From the NCBI GenBank assembly GCA_963802415.1, contig CAWDIH010000001.1, positions 2,666,001 to 2,730,000 on the forward strand: 64,000 nucleotides of DNA, given 5' to 3'. This document shows positions 1 to 9,474 of the stretch, piece after piece (the first letter of the stretch is position 1; every line of letters begins with the position of its first letter). The notes under the pieces are model-generated. The model worked only from the letters and a program-made list of their open reading frames with translations. It was not told the DNA's origin and ran no database searches. Position numbers and translations under genes: made by a program. The stretch is from DATAES01 sp963802415 (GTDB lineage Bacteria > Actinomycetota > Acidimicrobiia > Acidimicrobiales > JACDCH01).

Positions 1-1444
1 CGTTCGACGACGGCACCGGGCCCGGCCTCGCGATCGAGGCGCCGCGCGTCGGTGACTGTGATCAGCAAGGCATCACCGGCTTCGGGCAGTGCGCCTGCGG
101 ACAGGTTCGCGCCTGTCGATGCGAGCCGGCGCGCGGTCGCGGGACCGATGCCGTCGACGAGCTGCAGCACGCGGAACCACGCCAGCTCGTCACTCGGGTT
201 CGCGACGATGCGCAACAGGCACAGCAGGTCCTTCACGTGTGCGGCCTCGAGGAACCGGAGCCCGCCGAACTTGACGTACGGAATGCGGCGGGCGGTGAGC
301 TCGAGCTCGAGTAGGTCGCTGTGGTGCGCGGCGCGGAACAGCACGGCTTGGTCGTGCAAGGCCACGCCGCGCTCGTACTCGTCGACGATTCGTCCGCACA
401 CGGCCGCCGATTGCGCACCCTCGTCGGCGCACGACACCAGCGCCGGTGCTGGTCCGTCGGAACGCGTCGACCACAAGGCCTTGTCGTGCTTGTGCTCTGC
501 TGCTGCCTCGGCCATGACCGCGTTGGTGGTGCGCAAGATTGCCGGCGTCGACCGATGGTTGCGGTCGAGCACGACGACGTCGCGCGCCGAAGCGCTCGGG
601 GAACTCCAGGATGTTGCGTTGGGTGGCGTTGCGAAAGCCGTAGATCGCTTGTGCGTCGTCACCGACCGCGGTGATGGCCGCCCCTCCGGTCGCTAGCGCA
701 TGGAGAAGGTCGGCCTGCTGCGTGTTCGTGTCCTGGTACTCGTCGACGAGCACGTGGTCGAACTGCGCCCGCAACGCCGGCGCCGCGGACGATTGCAGGA
801 GTGACGACCATCCGAGCAGCAGGTCGTCGTAGTCGAGGACGTGCGCGGCGCGTTTGCGGGCCCGGTAGGCCTCGAAGGTCGCGCGCAACTCCTGGCGTTC
901 TTCGACGCACCACGGGAAGGAGTCGCGCAGCACTTGCGACAGCGGCGTCGACGTGTTGACGACGCGGCTCAGGATGGCAGCCATCGTGTCCTTCTTGGCG
1001 CGGCGGCGGGTGGCGTCTGGCGTTTCGGACAGGTCGGCGCGCACCAGCGCCAACAGGTCGGCGGTGTCTGCTTGATCGAGCACGGTGAACGCGGGATCGA
1101 GCCCGAGCGCCCAACCGTGCCGGCGCAGCAGCCGGTTGGCGACCCCGTGGAACGTGCCACCCCACGTGCGGCGGGCGACATCGCGGCCCGCTTCGGCTTC
1201 GGCCCTGCGTAGCAGTTCGGCGGCGGCGCGCCGGCTGAACGTGAGCAACAGGATCCGCTCGGGGGGCACGCCGCCGCTCGACCAGCGCCGCAACTCGGGA
1301 GGCCAGCGTCGTGGTCTTGCCGCTGCCGGCGCCCGCCACGATCAGGAGGTGCCCACTGTCGTGCGCGACCGCAGCGCGCTGCTGTTCCGTCAGACCAAAC
1401 ACCTGTTCGACAGTACAACGAGGTTGGAGTTGGCGGGGGGACAT
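1..1444 (-). CDS. UvrD/PcrA-type superfamily 1 DNA helicase, partial, two frame breaks
   Basis: ATP-dependent 3'-5' DNA helicase of the UvrD/PcrA group, acting in repair or replication restart. The Walker A motif GAGSGKTTTL lies near the N-terminus, followed by TFSRRAAAEL, GTFHGVANRLLRR, the Walker B-type VLVDEYQDTN, the motif III sequence AVGDDAQAIYGFRNA and the motif IV sequence LDRNHRST. The reading frame must change near 1265 (a C-rich run after the Walker A region) and again near 575 to join these motifs. The gene runs off the left edge, so the C-terminal domain is missing. The start at 1444 lies only 15 bp from the divergent transporter start, so one of the two starts may be further downstream. 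Because every motif is intact, sequencing indels are more likely than a true pseudogene. Confidence 0.85.
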
Positions 1445-1459
1445 TGCGAGGATGCACGG

Positions 1460-2644
1460 ATGGACGAACGCGAGCGCCTGCTGACGCCCGCCTTCGTCGA
1501 GGTCACAGGATCGGCGCTCTGCTACTTCATTGCCATCGGCATCGTCGCGCCGGTGCTGCCCCGGTTCGTCGAGGACTCGCTCGGGGGAGGCGGCACCGCG
1601 GTGGGGCTGTCCGTCGGCGCCTTCGCCATCTCGGCCGCGGCGCTGCGACCGGCCGTCGGCCACCTGGGCGATTCCAGGGGACGGAAGCTGCTCGTGCTCG
1701 GTGGCGCCTCGATCGCCGGCATCTCGATGTTCGGCTACGTGCTCGCCACGAGCCTTCCGATCCTCATCGGCATGCGTCTGCTGACCGGCGTCGGCGAGGC
1801 CGCCATGTTCGTCGGCGCGGCGACGGCGGCTCAGGATCTCGCGCCGCCGTCGCGCCGGGGCGAGGCGGCGTCGTACTTCTCGGTTGCCGTGTACGGCGGA
1901 CTGGCGGTTGGGCCGATACTCGGCGAACTGGCTCGCACACACTGGGGTGTGAACGCGGCGTGGTACCTGGGCGGCGCGTTCTGCTTCGCCGCTGTACTGC
2001 TCGGCACACGGATGCCGACCGCCCGACCGTCGGTCGCGCCCGAGCCGGCCTCGGGTCGCCGCCACTTGCTCCATCCCGCCGCATTGCGTCCAGGCCTGAT
2101 CCTGATGCTGTCGACAACCGGGTACGCAGGGTTCGCCGCATTCGTTCCTCTGTACGTCACCGACCTCGGGTTGAGTGGCGCAGGGCTCGTGTTCGCCGAG
2201 TACGCGTTCGCCGTGCTGGTGGTGCGCATCTTCGGCGCACGCCTGCCTGATCGATTGGGATCGCGCCGCGGCGCCTCCATCGCTCTTGCGCTGCAATCGG
2301 TGGGGCTGATGACGATGTGCCTCTGGATGAGCGTGACCGGGCTGTACGTCTCGACGTTCGTGTACGCGATGGGTGTGTCACTGCTCTATCCGGCGTTGTT
2401 CCCGCTCGTGATCGACGGCACGCCGGAGTCCGAGAGAAGCCAAGCGGTCGCCACGTTCACGCTCGCGTTCGACATCTCGGCCGGACTCGGCGCGTTCCTG
2501 CTCGGCATCATCGTCTCGCTGTCGAGCGAACGTTGGGCATTCGGCGTGGCCGCGATCCTGTCGTTCATCGGGCTGTTGCTGGTGCGGACCGTGGGCCGGC
2601 GCTACAGCCGAGTTCCTCAGCTGTCGCCCGCAGTCACCTCGTAG
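1460..2644 (+). CDS. MFS transporter (12-TM drug/sugar efflux type)
   Basis: Major facilitator superfamily permease of about 394 residues, the usual family length, with alternating hydrophobic segments throughout. The loop after TM2 reads GHLGDSRGRKLLVLGG, a good match to the MFS A-motif (GxLaDrxGRkxxl). The substrate cannot be read from sequence. The ATG at 1460 was chosen because it directly precedes the first hydrophobic block; the open frame further upstream is antisense to the helicase and not credible. The last 28 bp overlap the 3' end of the convergent dehydrogenase gene. Confidence 0.85.
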   Translation: MDERERLLTPAFVEVTGSALCYFIAIGIVAPVLPRFVEDSLGGGGTAVGLSVGAFAISAAALRPAVGHLGDSRGRKLLVLGGASIAGISMFGYVLATSLPILIGMRLLTGVGEAAMFVGAATAAQDLAPPSRRGEAASYFSVAVYGGLAVGPILGELARTHWGVNAAWYLGGAFCFAAVLLGTRMPTARPSVAPEPASGRRHLLHPAALRPGLILMLSTTGYAGFAAFVPLYVTDLGLSGAGLVFAEYAFAVLVVRIFGARLPDRLGSRRGASIALALQSVGLMTMCLWMSVTGLYVSTFVYAMGVSLLYPALFPLVIDGTPESERSQAVATFTLAFDISAGLGAFLLGIIVSLSSERWAFGVAAILSFIGLLLVRTVGRRYSRVPQLSPAVTS

Positions 2645-3594
2645 GCGAGCGGTTCGCCGTTCTCCCACCGCGTCAAGTTCGCGATGAACGCGCTGGCCGC
2701 CCGCTCGTAACGGCCGGTGCCGCCTGCGGAAGAGTGCGGTGTGAGGACGACACGCGGATGGTCCCACAGCCAGCTGCGCTCAGGTGGCGGTTCCTCGTCG
2801 GTCACGTCGAGGATCGCGACCTCGGGTACGCCCCGGTCGAGCGCGGTTCGCAACGCGCTCTCGTCCACCAGCGAGCCACGACCGATGTTCACGAGCACCG
2901 ACCCAGGCCGGAACAACGCGAGCCGCGAACTGTCGATGAGATGCCGGGTCTCGGCGCCGCCGGGCGCCGCGAGGACGACGACGTCCGCGCGCGGCAAGCA
3001 CGCGTCGAGCGCGGCCGGGCGTACGCACTCGTCGACCGGTTCCTGTCCGTTCGGTGAATGTCGCACGCCGATGACCGTGGTACCGAATGCCTTGGCGCGT
3101 ATTGCGACCTCGGTGCCGATGTGCCCGAGACCGACGATGACCCATGTCGTCCCGTGGACCTCGCGGAAGTCATGTGGCTGCCATCGACGAGCAGTTCGTT
3201 CTTCGGTCCACGCGGATGCTTGCTGGAAGTGATCGAGCACGGCGCGCACGATGTACTCCGCGATCGGGATGCCCGTCACGTGCGACGTCGTGAGCCTCGT
3301 ACCGCCGTCGGTCAGCATCTGGAACACGGGATGATCCGTGCCCGCCCCGGAGCTCTGGAGCCACCGTGGTCTGGTGTTCAGCGCGAGACGGAAGAACTTG
3401 CGAACCGGGCCGCCGTCGAAGAAATCCGAGGTCAGCCACGCGACGTTCGGCTCCGCCTCCTCCCACGGGATGGTGCGGTCGTCGAGGACCAGGTCGCCAT
3501 CCTGTTGCATGCGGATGAACTGCACGTGCGGCACAGCGGCGTTGATGCGGTCGGCGTAGGCGGCGAAGGCGCGCTCACTCAGTAGCAGCAGCAT
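2617..3594 (-). CDS. D-2-hydroxyacid dehydrogenase (NAD-dependent)
   Basis: Oxidoreductase of the D-isomer-specific 2-hydroxyacid dehydrogenase family (325 residues), interconverting a 2-ketoacid and a D-2-hydroxyacid with NAD(P)H. The Rossmann motif GLGHIG is at 155-160, the catalytic Arg near 239 (NIGRGSLVDE), an acidic pair near 267 (DEEPPPERSW) and the catalytic His at 287 (LTPHSSAGG). Its start overlaps the end of the upstream MFS gene by 20 nt, suggesting coupled translation, so the transporter may carry a related carboxylate. The exact substrate is not predictable. The 3' end overlaps a convergent MFS gene. Confidence 0.9.
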   Translation of the reverse strand: MLLLLSERAFAAYADRINAAVPHVQFIRMQQDGDLVLDDRTIPWEEAEPNVAWLTSDFFDGGPVRKFFRLALNTRPRWLQSSGAGTDHPVFQMLTDGGTRLTTSHVTGIPIAEYIVRAVLDHFQQASAWTEERTARRWQPHDFREVHGTTWVIVGLGHIGTEVAIRAKAFGTTVIGVRHSPNGQEPVDECVRPAALDACLPRADVVVLAAPGGAETRHLIDSSRLALFRPGSVLVNIGRGSLVDESALRTALDRGVPEVAILDVTDEEPPPERSWLWDHPRVVLTPHSSAGGTGRYERAASAFIANLTRWENGEPLAYEVTAGDS

Positions 3595-4832
3595 CGGCGG
3601 GCACCGTACCGGTGACGCGCACCGCGGTCCGGCGTCGCCGGGCGAGCAGCACGACCGAGGGCACCTGCACGAGTCCCGCGCACACCAGCGCCGTCGGTGT
3701 CGACGTCAGTACCGCGATGGTCCCGAAGGTCGGTCCCCCCGCGACCTCACCCACCGCGTGCGCTTGGCTGGCGAGCGAGTTGACCGTTGCGCGCGTTCGG
3801 GGGTCGAGACCACGGTTGACCCACGCGGCGAGCACGGGCTCACTCACCTCCCATACCGCGGCCGCTGCGCACAGCGAGATCGTGGCGAACCAGAACGAGC
3901 GGCTGAGACCGAACGCGACGACGGCGACGATCATGCCGACGACCACCGCGCTCGCGGTGCGCTCGACGCCGTGGTCGCTGTCGAGGTCGGCGCGACGGCG
4001 CACGATCTCGGTGAGCGCGACGGCGCACAACAACCCGAGCGCCTGGAGCCCGGCGATCCACACGACGGGTGCAACGTTGCCGACCTCGGGAACACCGATG
4101 TCGTCGAGGATGTGCAGGGTCCACAGGCGGTCGAATCCCTCCGAGGCGAGGCCGATGAGCGCCACGACGCCGAGCGTCACGAGCAGCGTCGGGTGGGTTC
4201 GAACCGTTCCGATCGCTTCGGTCACGGTCCGCTTCATCGTCGACGCCGCGCTCGGTGCGCAATGCGGGATCCGCGCGCACGAACGCGGTCTCCGGCATGA
4301 GGAACCACAGCCAAACGGCGTTGAGGAGCTGCAGGAGTGCACCGACGATGATCGCCAGCCACAGCGCGATCGCACCGAGTGCTGCACCGACGAGGATGCC
4401 GGCGAAGATCGCCGCTTGGCGAGCCTGTGCGCCGCGCACGTACAGGGGTCGTGCCGCTTCCTCGCCCACCTCGTCGGTGATCCACGCAACGTCAGCGCCG
4501 CTGGTGAACGTGTAGCCCACTGCCCACACGACCTGCGCCAACAGGATCACGGGATAGGAAGGCACGGCGTAGAGCAGGAAGCCGCAGCCGAGCAGCGCGA
4601 CGCCGATGACGACCGAGAGCTTGCGGCTCACGGTGTCCGCCAGCACGCCCGTCGGGATCTCGCACAGCGTCACCGTCACCTCGAGCACCGTGCCGACGAA
4701 CGTGAGCTCCAGCGCGTTGAGCTCGAGCCGCGTGATGAGGTACACCATCGTCACGGTGGCCGACATCTGGAACGCGAACCACGTCGCCGCCTGGTACGCC
4801 AACCACACGCGTGCTGCCCGCGCCTGCATCAC
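3575..4832 (-). CDS. MFS transporter, one frame break
   Basis: Membrane permease of the major facilitator superfamily. The N-terminal half (from a GTG at 4832, followed by ATG) carries helices 1-6 and the A-motif-like loop GVLADTVSRKLSVVIG; the C-terminal half, in another frame, carries the remaining helices and ends at 3575. The frame changes between about 4240 and 4260, inside the hydrophilic central loop. Both halves are typical of one roughly 410-residue protein, so a single-base indel is likely. The stop lies 20 nt inside the following hydroxyacid dehydrogenase gene, giving a two-gene operon. Substrate unknown. Confidence 0.8.
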
Positions 4833-4855
4833 GCCATCTTGTCCGGGTCACGCCC

Positions 4856-4907
4856 CGAATTCCGGGGAGAAACGGGCGCCATAGCGCCCGTTTCCATCCA
4901 ACATTCG
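4856..4907 (-). repeat. 52-bp palindromic repeat, copy A (stem class 1)
   Basis: On the minus strand it begins CGAATGTTGG and ends CCGGAATTCG. The core is an 11-bp perfect stem, GAAACGGGCGC (plus strand 4869-4879), with a 4-nt loop and the complementary arm at 4884-4894. It starts 2 nt after the stop codon of the DtxR-family gene and lies before the MFS gene start, reading in the same direction as both. The hairpin could act as a terminator or RNA-stability element, though no long T-run follows it. It belongs to a six-copy family in this window. Confidence 0.9.
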
Positions 4908-4909
4908 AG

Positions 4910-5578
4910 TCAGGCGATGCGTTGGACGAAGACTTGCTGGGCGACGGTGCGGCCGAGCGTGCGGTCCTTGCCGTCGACGCGCAACACCAGCGGGCCGTCG
5001 AAGGGGTGCTTCTCCCGCACTTCGACGCGTCCACCGGGGCGAAGGCCGAGGGTGTCCAGAAAGGCGACGACGTCCGGGTCGGTCGAGCCCGGCACCGCCA
5101 CGACGGCCACGTCCCCCGGCTCGAGGTCGTACAGCGGAGGCATGTCGGGCAGGTCGTCCGTTTCCGGCGTAGGGATGGGGAACCCGTGCGGGCACGTGCT
5201 CGGGCGGTCGAGGGCGATGAAGATCCTGTCCTCGACCTCCTGGGGCAACTCGTGCTCGAACGACGTGGCGAGCCGGTCGGCCTCGTTCCACGCGTAGCCG
5301 AGCATGTCCGACAGGAACCGCTCGACGATCCGGTGGCGGCGGATGGCGCCGACAGCCTCACGCCGACCTCGCTTCGTGAGCTCGACGCCTTTGTACAAGC
5401 GGTGCTCGACCAGCCCACGGTCGGCGAGGCGCTTCACCGTCGTGGTGACGGTGGAGGGGCTGACGTCGAGGCGCTCGGCGAGGTCGCCGGTGTGGGCCGC
5501 CTCGTCGCCCTTCGTGAGGCGGTAGACGGCCTTCAGCGTCTCCCGTTCGGACTTCGTGAGCCTCAGGTCGTCGTCCAT
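4910..5578 (-). CDS. DtxR/MntR-family metal-dependent transcriptional repressor
   Basis: Iron- or manganese-responsive DNA-binding repressor of about 222 residues, with the three DtxR/IdeR domains. The N-terminal winged helix contains AERLDVSPSTVTTTVKRLADRGLVEH. The dimerisation domain has FEHELPQEVEDR and CPHGFPIPTPE. The C-terminal SH3/FeoA-like domain starts near PGDVAVVAVPG. By eye, the positions of DtxR Met10 and Cys102 hold Glu and Thr, so metal site 2 may be altered. I chose the ATG at 5578 (MDDDLRLTKSE); an upstream in-frame start at 5617 is possible. A 52-bp palindromic repeat begins 2 nt after its stop. It lies 53 bp downstream of a LysE exporter gene on the same strand. Confidence 0.88.
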   Translation of the reverse strand: MDDDLRLTKSERETLKAVYRLTKGDEAAHTGDLAERLDVSPSTVTTTVKRLADRGLVEHRLYKGVELTKRGRREAVGAIRRHRIVERFLSDMLGYAWNEADRLATSFEHELPQEVEDRIFIALDRPSTCPHGFPIPTPETDDLPDMPPLYDLEPGDVAVVAVPGSTDPDVVAFLDTLGLRPGGRVEVREKHPFDGPLVLRVDGKDRTLGRTVAQQVFVQRIA

Positions 5579-5631
5579 CTCTGCCGAAGAATGGATTTTG
5601 GGACTCCGAAAAGTCAAAGCGACGGCCGCGC

Positions 5632-6285
5632 TCAGGCCGGTTCGGGTCGGTGCGCCACCGCCGCGACCACGCCGAGGGCGACGTAGACTGCGCCGCTCGA
5701 GCGCTGTCCCCAGCCCGTGCCGCCCGGGCCTCCCGGGCGGCGCCGCCCGCGCAACCGGCGTGCGAGCGTGCCCGCGACCACTGCGTACGCGCCGTCGCTC
5801 ATGAGCCCGAGCGCGATGAAGCAGAGGCCGAGCACCACGACCTGCGCGGCGATCGGGCCCCGGTCCGGATCGACGAACTGCGGCAGAAATGCCACGAAGA
5901 ACAACGCCGTCTTCGGATTGAGGACGGCCACGACCACGCCCTGGCCGTAGACGCGGCGCATCGTCACCGGCAGCGCGGTTGCGCGTCCTTCGGTGTGTCC
6001 GCGACCGAGGATCTTCACCAGCCCGAGCCCGATGAGATACGCGGCTCCCGCCAGCTTGACTGCCTCGAACGTGGTCGCGGACGCGAGCAGCAGCGCCGAC
6101 AATCCCGTCGCCGCCGCCGCGACATGCACGATCGACCCCGTGTGCAACCCGAGCACCGACATGAGGCCCGCTCGCGGGCCCTGTGACGCGCTGCGGGTAA
6201 TCACGTAGACGACTGCGGGACCGGGAACGACCAGCAGCGCGAGCGCGGCAACAGCGAAGAGGCCGAGCGTGGCCGGTTCCGGCAT
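5632..6285 (-). CDS. LysE/RhtB-family amino acid exporter
   Basis: Inner-membrane translocator of the LysE family (217 residues, usual 200-220), exporting amino acids or related small solutes. The N-terminal signature LLVVPGPAVVYVITRSASQG matches the conserved PGP motif of the first helix, and VLNPKTALFFVAFLPQFVD matches the NPK motif of the fourth. Six hydrophobic segments are visible. It starts 4 nt after the stop of the preceding FMN/F420-binding oxidase-like gene, so the two probably share a transcript. The exported compound cannot be told from sequence. Confidence 0.9.
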   Translation of the reverse strand: MPEPATLGLFAVAALALLVVPGPAVVYVITRSASQGPRAGLMSVLGLHTGSIVHVAAAATGLSALLLASATTFEAVKLAGAAYLIGLGLVKILGRGHTEGRATALPVTMRRVYGQGVVVAVLNPKTALFFVAFLPQFVDPDRGPIAAQVVVLGLCFIALGLMSDGAYAVVAGTLARRLRGRRRPGGPGGTGWGQRSSGAVYVALGVVAAVAHRPEPA

Positions 6286-6289
6286 CCGG

Positions 6290-6700
6290 TCACCCTGACA
6301 CGTTCGGTCCCGCGTACTCCACCGAGATCCGCAGCATCACCCGTTGCTCGCGCTCCATCGCGGTGCGGTACTCGTCCCAGTCCGGATGCTCGCCGGCGAG
6401 CCCGCGGTAGTAGGCGATGAGGAGATCCATCGCCTCGGGCAGGTGCACGACCTCGCAGGTACCGCTCGCGAAGCACCAGGCGCCGAAGAAGGCGTCGTTC
6501 AAGACGCACAGCGCGGCGCGCGGGTCGCGGGCGAGGTTCTTCGTCTTCACCGCTGTTTCGCGGCTCGAGACGAGGGCACGGTTCTCGCCGTCGACCCCGA
6601 CCGCAACGGGTGAGAGCTGCGGGGAACCGTCCCGGCGGAAGGTGTGCAGCACCGCGTGGTGGTTGGTGCGAATGAAGTCGATGGCCTGTGTGATGTCCAT
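6290..6700 (-). CDS. PPOX-class (pyridoxamine 5'-phosphate oxidase-fold) F420/FMN-binding protein
   Basis: Small flavin- or F420-binding split-barrel protein of 136 residues, a common actinobacterial type of F420-dependent reductase. Recognisable parts are the opening IDFIRTNHHAVLHTFRRDG, then SPQLSPVAVGVDGENRALVSS, and TKNLARDPRAALCVL, where the cofactor phosphate is normally held. The start at 6700 was picked because homology begins at once; the open frame upstream is antisense to the amidohydrolase. It is followed after 4 nt by the LysE exporter. The cofactor (F420 rather than FMN) is inferred from the lineage. Confidence 0.8.
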   Translation of the reverse strand: MDITQAIDFIRTNHHAVLHTFRRDGSPQLSPVAVGVDGENRALVSSRETAVKTKNLARDPRAALCVLNDAFFGAWCFASGTCEVVHLPEAMDLLIAYYRGLAGEHPDWDEYRTAMEREQRVMLRISVEYAGPNVSG

Positions 6701-6730
6701 GACGGAAGCGTGCCACGTACGCTCGGGGAT

Positions 6731-8188
6731 ATGGCTCGACGCGACGACGTCGATCCCGGTCTGCCGATCAAGCTCAACCCGTGTTCGAACGGGGAGTTCG
6801 TGCCTCCGCCGCCGGGACCCGTGGCCGCTGAGGCGGCGCGTCTCGCTCGCGCGGAGGCAGACGACCGTGCCCGCCGGTTGGGTATGTCGCGGCGCCGGTT
6901 CCTGCTCTCGTCCATGGGAGCGGCGGCCGGATTGCTGGTGCTCGACGCGTGCTCGAAGGAAAGTGGTAAGGCGACAGGTCAGGGACCGCCGTCGGGATCC
7001 TTCTCCGTCCCTGCCGAGGCATCGACCGATGCCGGCGCCGCGCAGAGCACGGTCGGCGGCGCGGAGGCGATCCTCGACGTGCAGACCCACCTCCTCGACT
7101 ACGAGCTCGTGCCCGAGGGACCAGATTTCTGGAGCCGGTTCCCGTACAGGAACTGCGGTGAGGCCGAGCAACGTGACTGCTTCGGCGTCGACCATTGGAT
7201 GGAGGAGCTGTTCCTCCGCAGCGATACCGCGATGGTCGTGCTGTCGGCGGTGCCGATCGTCGGCGACGCGGATCCGTTGTCGATCGACGTGATGGAGCGC
7301 GGCCGGCGGGTCGCGACGCAACTGTGCGGCGACGGGCGCGTGCTGCTGCAAGGCCATGCGGTGCCGAACGTCGGTCGCATCGAAGCCGCGCTCGACGGCA
7401 TGCGCGCGTTGCACTCGTCGCATCCGATCGCGGCCTGGAAGGTGTACACGCATGCACCAGGACCGGGTTGGTCGTTCACCGACAACACCGGCGAGGCGTT
7501 CCTGTCGACGGTCGAGGAGATCGCCGCGGCGGGAGGCACGCGCATCGTGTCAGTGCACAAGGGGCTCGCGGGCGGCAGCCCGGCGGCGTCGCCCGCTGAC
7601 ATCGGTCCTGCCGCGGTTGCCCATCCCGACGTGCGCTTCGTCGTGTACCACTCCGGCTACGAATCGGAGAACAAGGAAGGCGCGTTTGCCGAGAACGGTC
7701 GAGGCGTCGATCGTCTCGTTCGCTCGCTACGCGATGCGGGCGTCAAACCCGGCGGCAACGTCTACGCCGAGCTCGGGTCGACGTGGCGCGCGGTGATGGG
7801 CGATCCGGACGAGGCAGGGCACGTGCTCGGCAAGCTGCTCGCCGCGGTGGGGGAGGACAACGTGCTGTGGGGCACGGACTCCATCTGGTACGGCTCGCCC
7901 CAGGACCAGATCCAAGCGTTCCGAACGTTCGAGCTGACCGCCGAAGCGCAGGAGCGATTCGGCTATCCGGCGCTGACGCCCGCGATGAAGGAGAAGGTCT
8001 TTGGCGCCAACGCGGCGCGGCTGTACGGGATCGACTTGACGAAGGTGGCCGCGTCGCAGTGTCAGTTCTCGCCCAACGACGTCGAGCAGGCCCGCCAGGA
8101 GACCGCGCTCGGCAACACGACATACGGCCCTGTGACTGCGGCGGCCGTGGCGGCATCGTTCAGCCGCGACCATCCCTGGGTTACGTGA
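6731..8188 (+). CDS. Exported amidohydrolase (amidohydrolase 2 family), twin-arginine/lipoprotein signal
   Basis: Predicted metal-dependent hydrolase of the amidohydrolase-related (TIM barrel) family, 485 residues. A twin-arginine stretch SRRRFLLSSMGAAAG (about 53-67) precedes LVLDAC with Cys74, so the protein is probably exported by Tat and lipid-anchored. The enzyme domain starts near EAILDVQTHLLDYEL, where QTH replaces the usual HxH, and includes VVYHSGYES and LWGTDSIWYGSPQ, the typical C-terminal Asp motif. ATG 6731 was chosen because it precedes the signal. It overlaps the convergent M18 peptidase by 8 bp. Substrate unknown. Confidence 0.8.
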   Translation: MARRDDVDPGLPIKLNPCSNGEFVPPPPGPVAAEAARLARAEADDRARRLGMSRRRFLLSSMGAAAGLLVLDACSKESGKATGQGPPSGSFSVPAEASTDAGAAQSTVGGAEAILDVQTHLLDYELVPEGPDFWSRFPYRNCGEAEQRDCFGVDHWMEELFLRSDTAMVVLSAVPIVGDADPLSIDVMERGRRVATQLCGDGRVLLQGHAVPNVGRIEAALDGMRALHSSHPIAAWKVYTHAPGPGWSFTDNTGEAFLSTVEEIAAAGGTRIVSVHKGLAGGSPAASPADIGPAAVAHPDVRFVVYHSGYESENKEGAFAENGRGVDRLVRSLRDAGVKPGGNVYAELGSTWRAVMGDPDEAGHVLGKLLAAVGEDNVLWGTDSIWYGSPQDQIQAFRTFELTAEAQERFGYPALTPAMKEKVFGANAARLYGIDLTKVAASQCQFSPNDVEQARQETALGNTTYGPVTAAAVAASFSRDHPWVT

Positions 8189-9461
8189 GGAACGCGGCGA
8201 GTGCGGCGCGGTACTGCGCCGCACCGCCTGTAGCCATCAACTCCCGGGCGGAGTGCATCGACAGTTGCGGCGCGCCCACGTCGACGGTGGAGACTCCGAG
8301 GCGGGCCGCGGAGATGGGACCGATGGTCGACCCGCACGGCAGATCTCCGCGGTGCACGTACTGCTGCACGGGTACACCGGCGCGGTCGCACGCTTCCATG
8401 AACACCGCCGCGGACCGCGCATCGGTGGCGTAACGCTGCGACGCGTTCGTCTTCACCACGGGACCCCCGTCGAGCGCGATCAAGTGGCCGGGCTCGTGGC
8501 GATCGGGATAGTTCGGGTGCGTCGCGTGCGCCATGTCCGCCGACAGGCAGGTCGAAACGGCGAGCGCGCGGTGCCAGGCGTACCTGTCACCGCCGAGCCC
8601 GTGGGTGATGCGCTCGAGGGTCGTGTCGAGCAGCGAACTGCCGGCGCCGCGGTTCGTCGTGCTGCCGATCTCCTCGTGGTCGAAGAGCGCGATCACGTGA
8701 ATCGCACCGGTGTCGGCGTTCGCGTCGGCCGAGATTGCGTGCACTGCGGCCCAGCACGATGCGAGGTCGTCGAGCCGCGGCGCAGAGACGAGCGCATCGT
8801 CGCGTCCGATGAGCGCGCCGGGTTCGACGTCGTGGAGCATCACGTCCCAGAACAAGATGTCGCGCGCGTCGACTCCGAGCTCACAGGCGAGGAAGCTGCG
8901 GAACGGTTCCGGCTCTGCACTGCCGATGTCCCACATCGGGACCAGGTGTTGTTGCGGGTTGAGCACAAGTCCTCTGCTGTTGACGTCGCGGTCGAGGTGG
9001 ATGGCGAGTTGCGGGATGCGCGCCAATGGGCGGTCGATCTTCACGAGCTCGAGCCGTCCTCCTCGCAAGGAGACGCGGCCGGCGACACCGAGGTCGCGGT
9101 CGAGCCACGAGTTGAAGAGCGCGCTTCCATAGACCTCCGCGGCGAGCAGTTGCGCACCGGCGCGTTCGACGTCGGGATGCGGCTTGACGCGCAGGTTCGG
9201 ACTGTCGGTGTGCGCGCCGATGATGCGAAACGGCGTCGTGGTCACCGCCGACGGCGGGACATTCCACGCGACGAGGCTGCCGTCGCGCACGAGGTACCGC
9301 CGATGTCCCGGCCCGCCCGGCCATTCGTCGGCCTCGTCGACGCGTGCGAAGCCGGCGGCATCGAGCCGGGCTGCAGCCGTTGCGCACGCATGGAACGGCG
9401 TGGGCGAGTCGTGGACGAAAGCGAGTAGGTCCCGCGCCGCGTCGAGGTCAACCGAATTCAT
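8181..9461 (-). CDS. M18-family aminopeptidase
   Basis: Zinc aminopeptidase of the aspartyl aminopeptidase (M18) family, 426 residues, cleaving N-terminal residues from peptides in the cytoplasm. Metal-binding landmarks are GAHTDSPNLRVKP (first His), APRLDDLASCWA (bridging Asp), ALFDHEEIGSTT (catalytic Glu pair), and the C-terminal APQLSMHSARE (last His). Length and motif order match family members throughout. The ATG at 9461 fits the conserved N-terminus (LLAFVHDSPTPFHA). It sits 13 nt downstream of a GNAT gene on the same strand, perhaps in one operon. Confidence 0.92.
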   Translation of the reverse strand: MNSVDLDAARDLLAFVHDSPTPFHACATAAARLDAAGFARVDEADEWPGGPGHRRYLVRDGSLVAWNVPPSAVTTTPFRIIGAHTDSPNLRVKPHPDVERAGAQLLAAEVYGSALFNSWLDRDLGVAGRVSLRGGRLELVKIDRPLARIPQLAIHLDRDVNSRGLVLNPQQHLVPMWDIGSAEPEPFRSFLACELGVDARDILFWDVMLHDVEPGALIGRDDALVSAPRLDDLASCWAAVHAISADANADTGAIHVIALFDHEEIGSTTNRGAGSSLLDTTLERITHGLGGDRYAWHRALAVSTCLSADMAHATHPNYPDRHEPGHLIALDGGPVVKTNASQRYATDARSAAVFMEACDRAGVPVQQYVHRGDLPCGSTIGPISAARLGVSTVDVGAPQLSMHSARELMATGGAAQYRAALAAFLT

Positions 9462-9474
9462 CTCGGATGATGTA

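Noticed and set aside
659..2296. Very long minus-strand open frame across the MFS gene
   Set aside because: Only its 3' part (below 1444) encodes helicase motifs; the rest is antisense to the plus-strand transporter and has low-complexity Arg/Gly composition typical of shadows.
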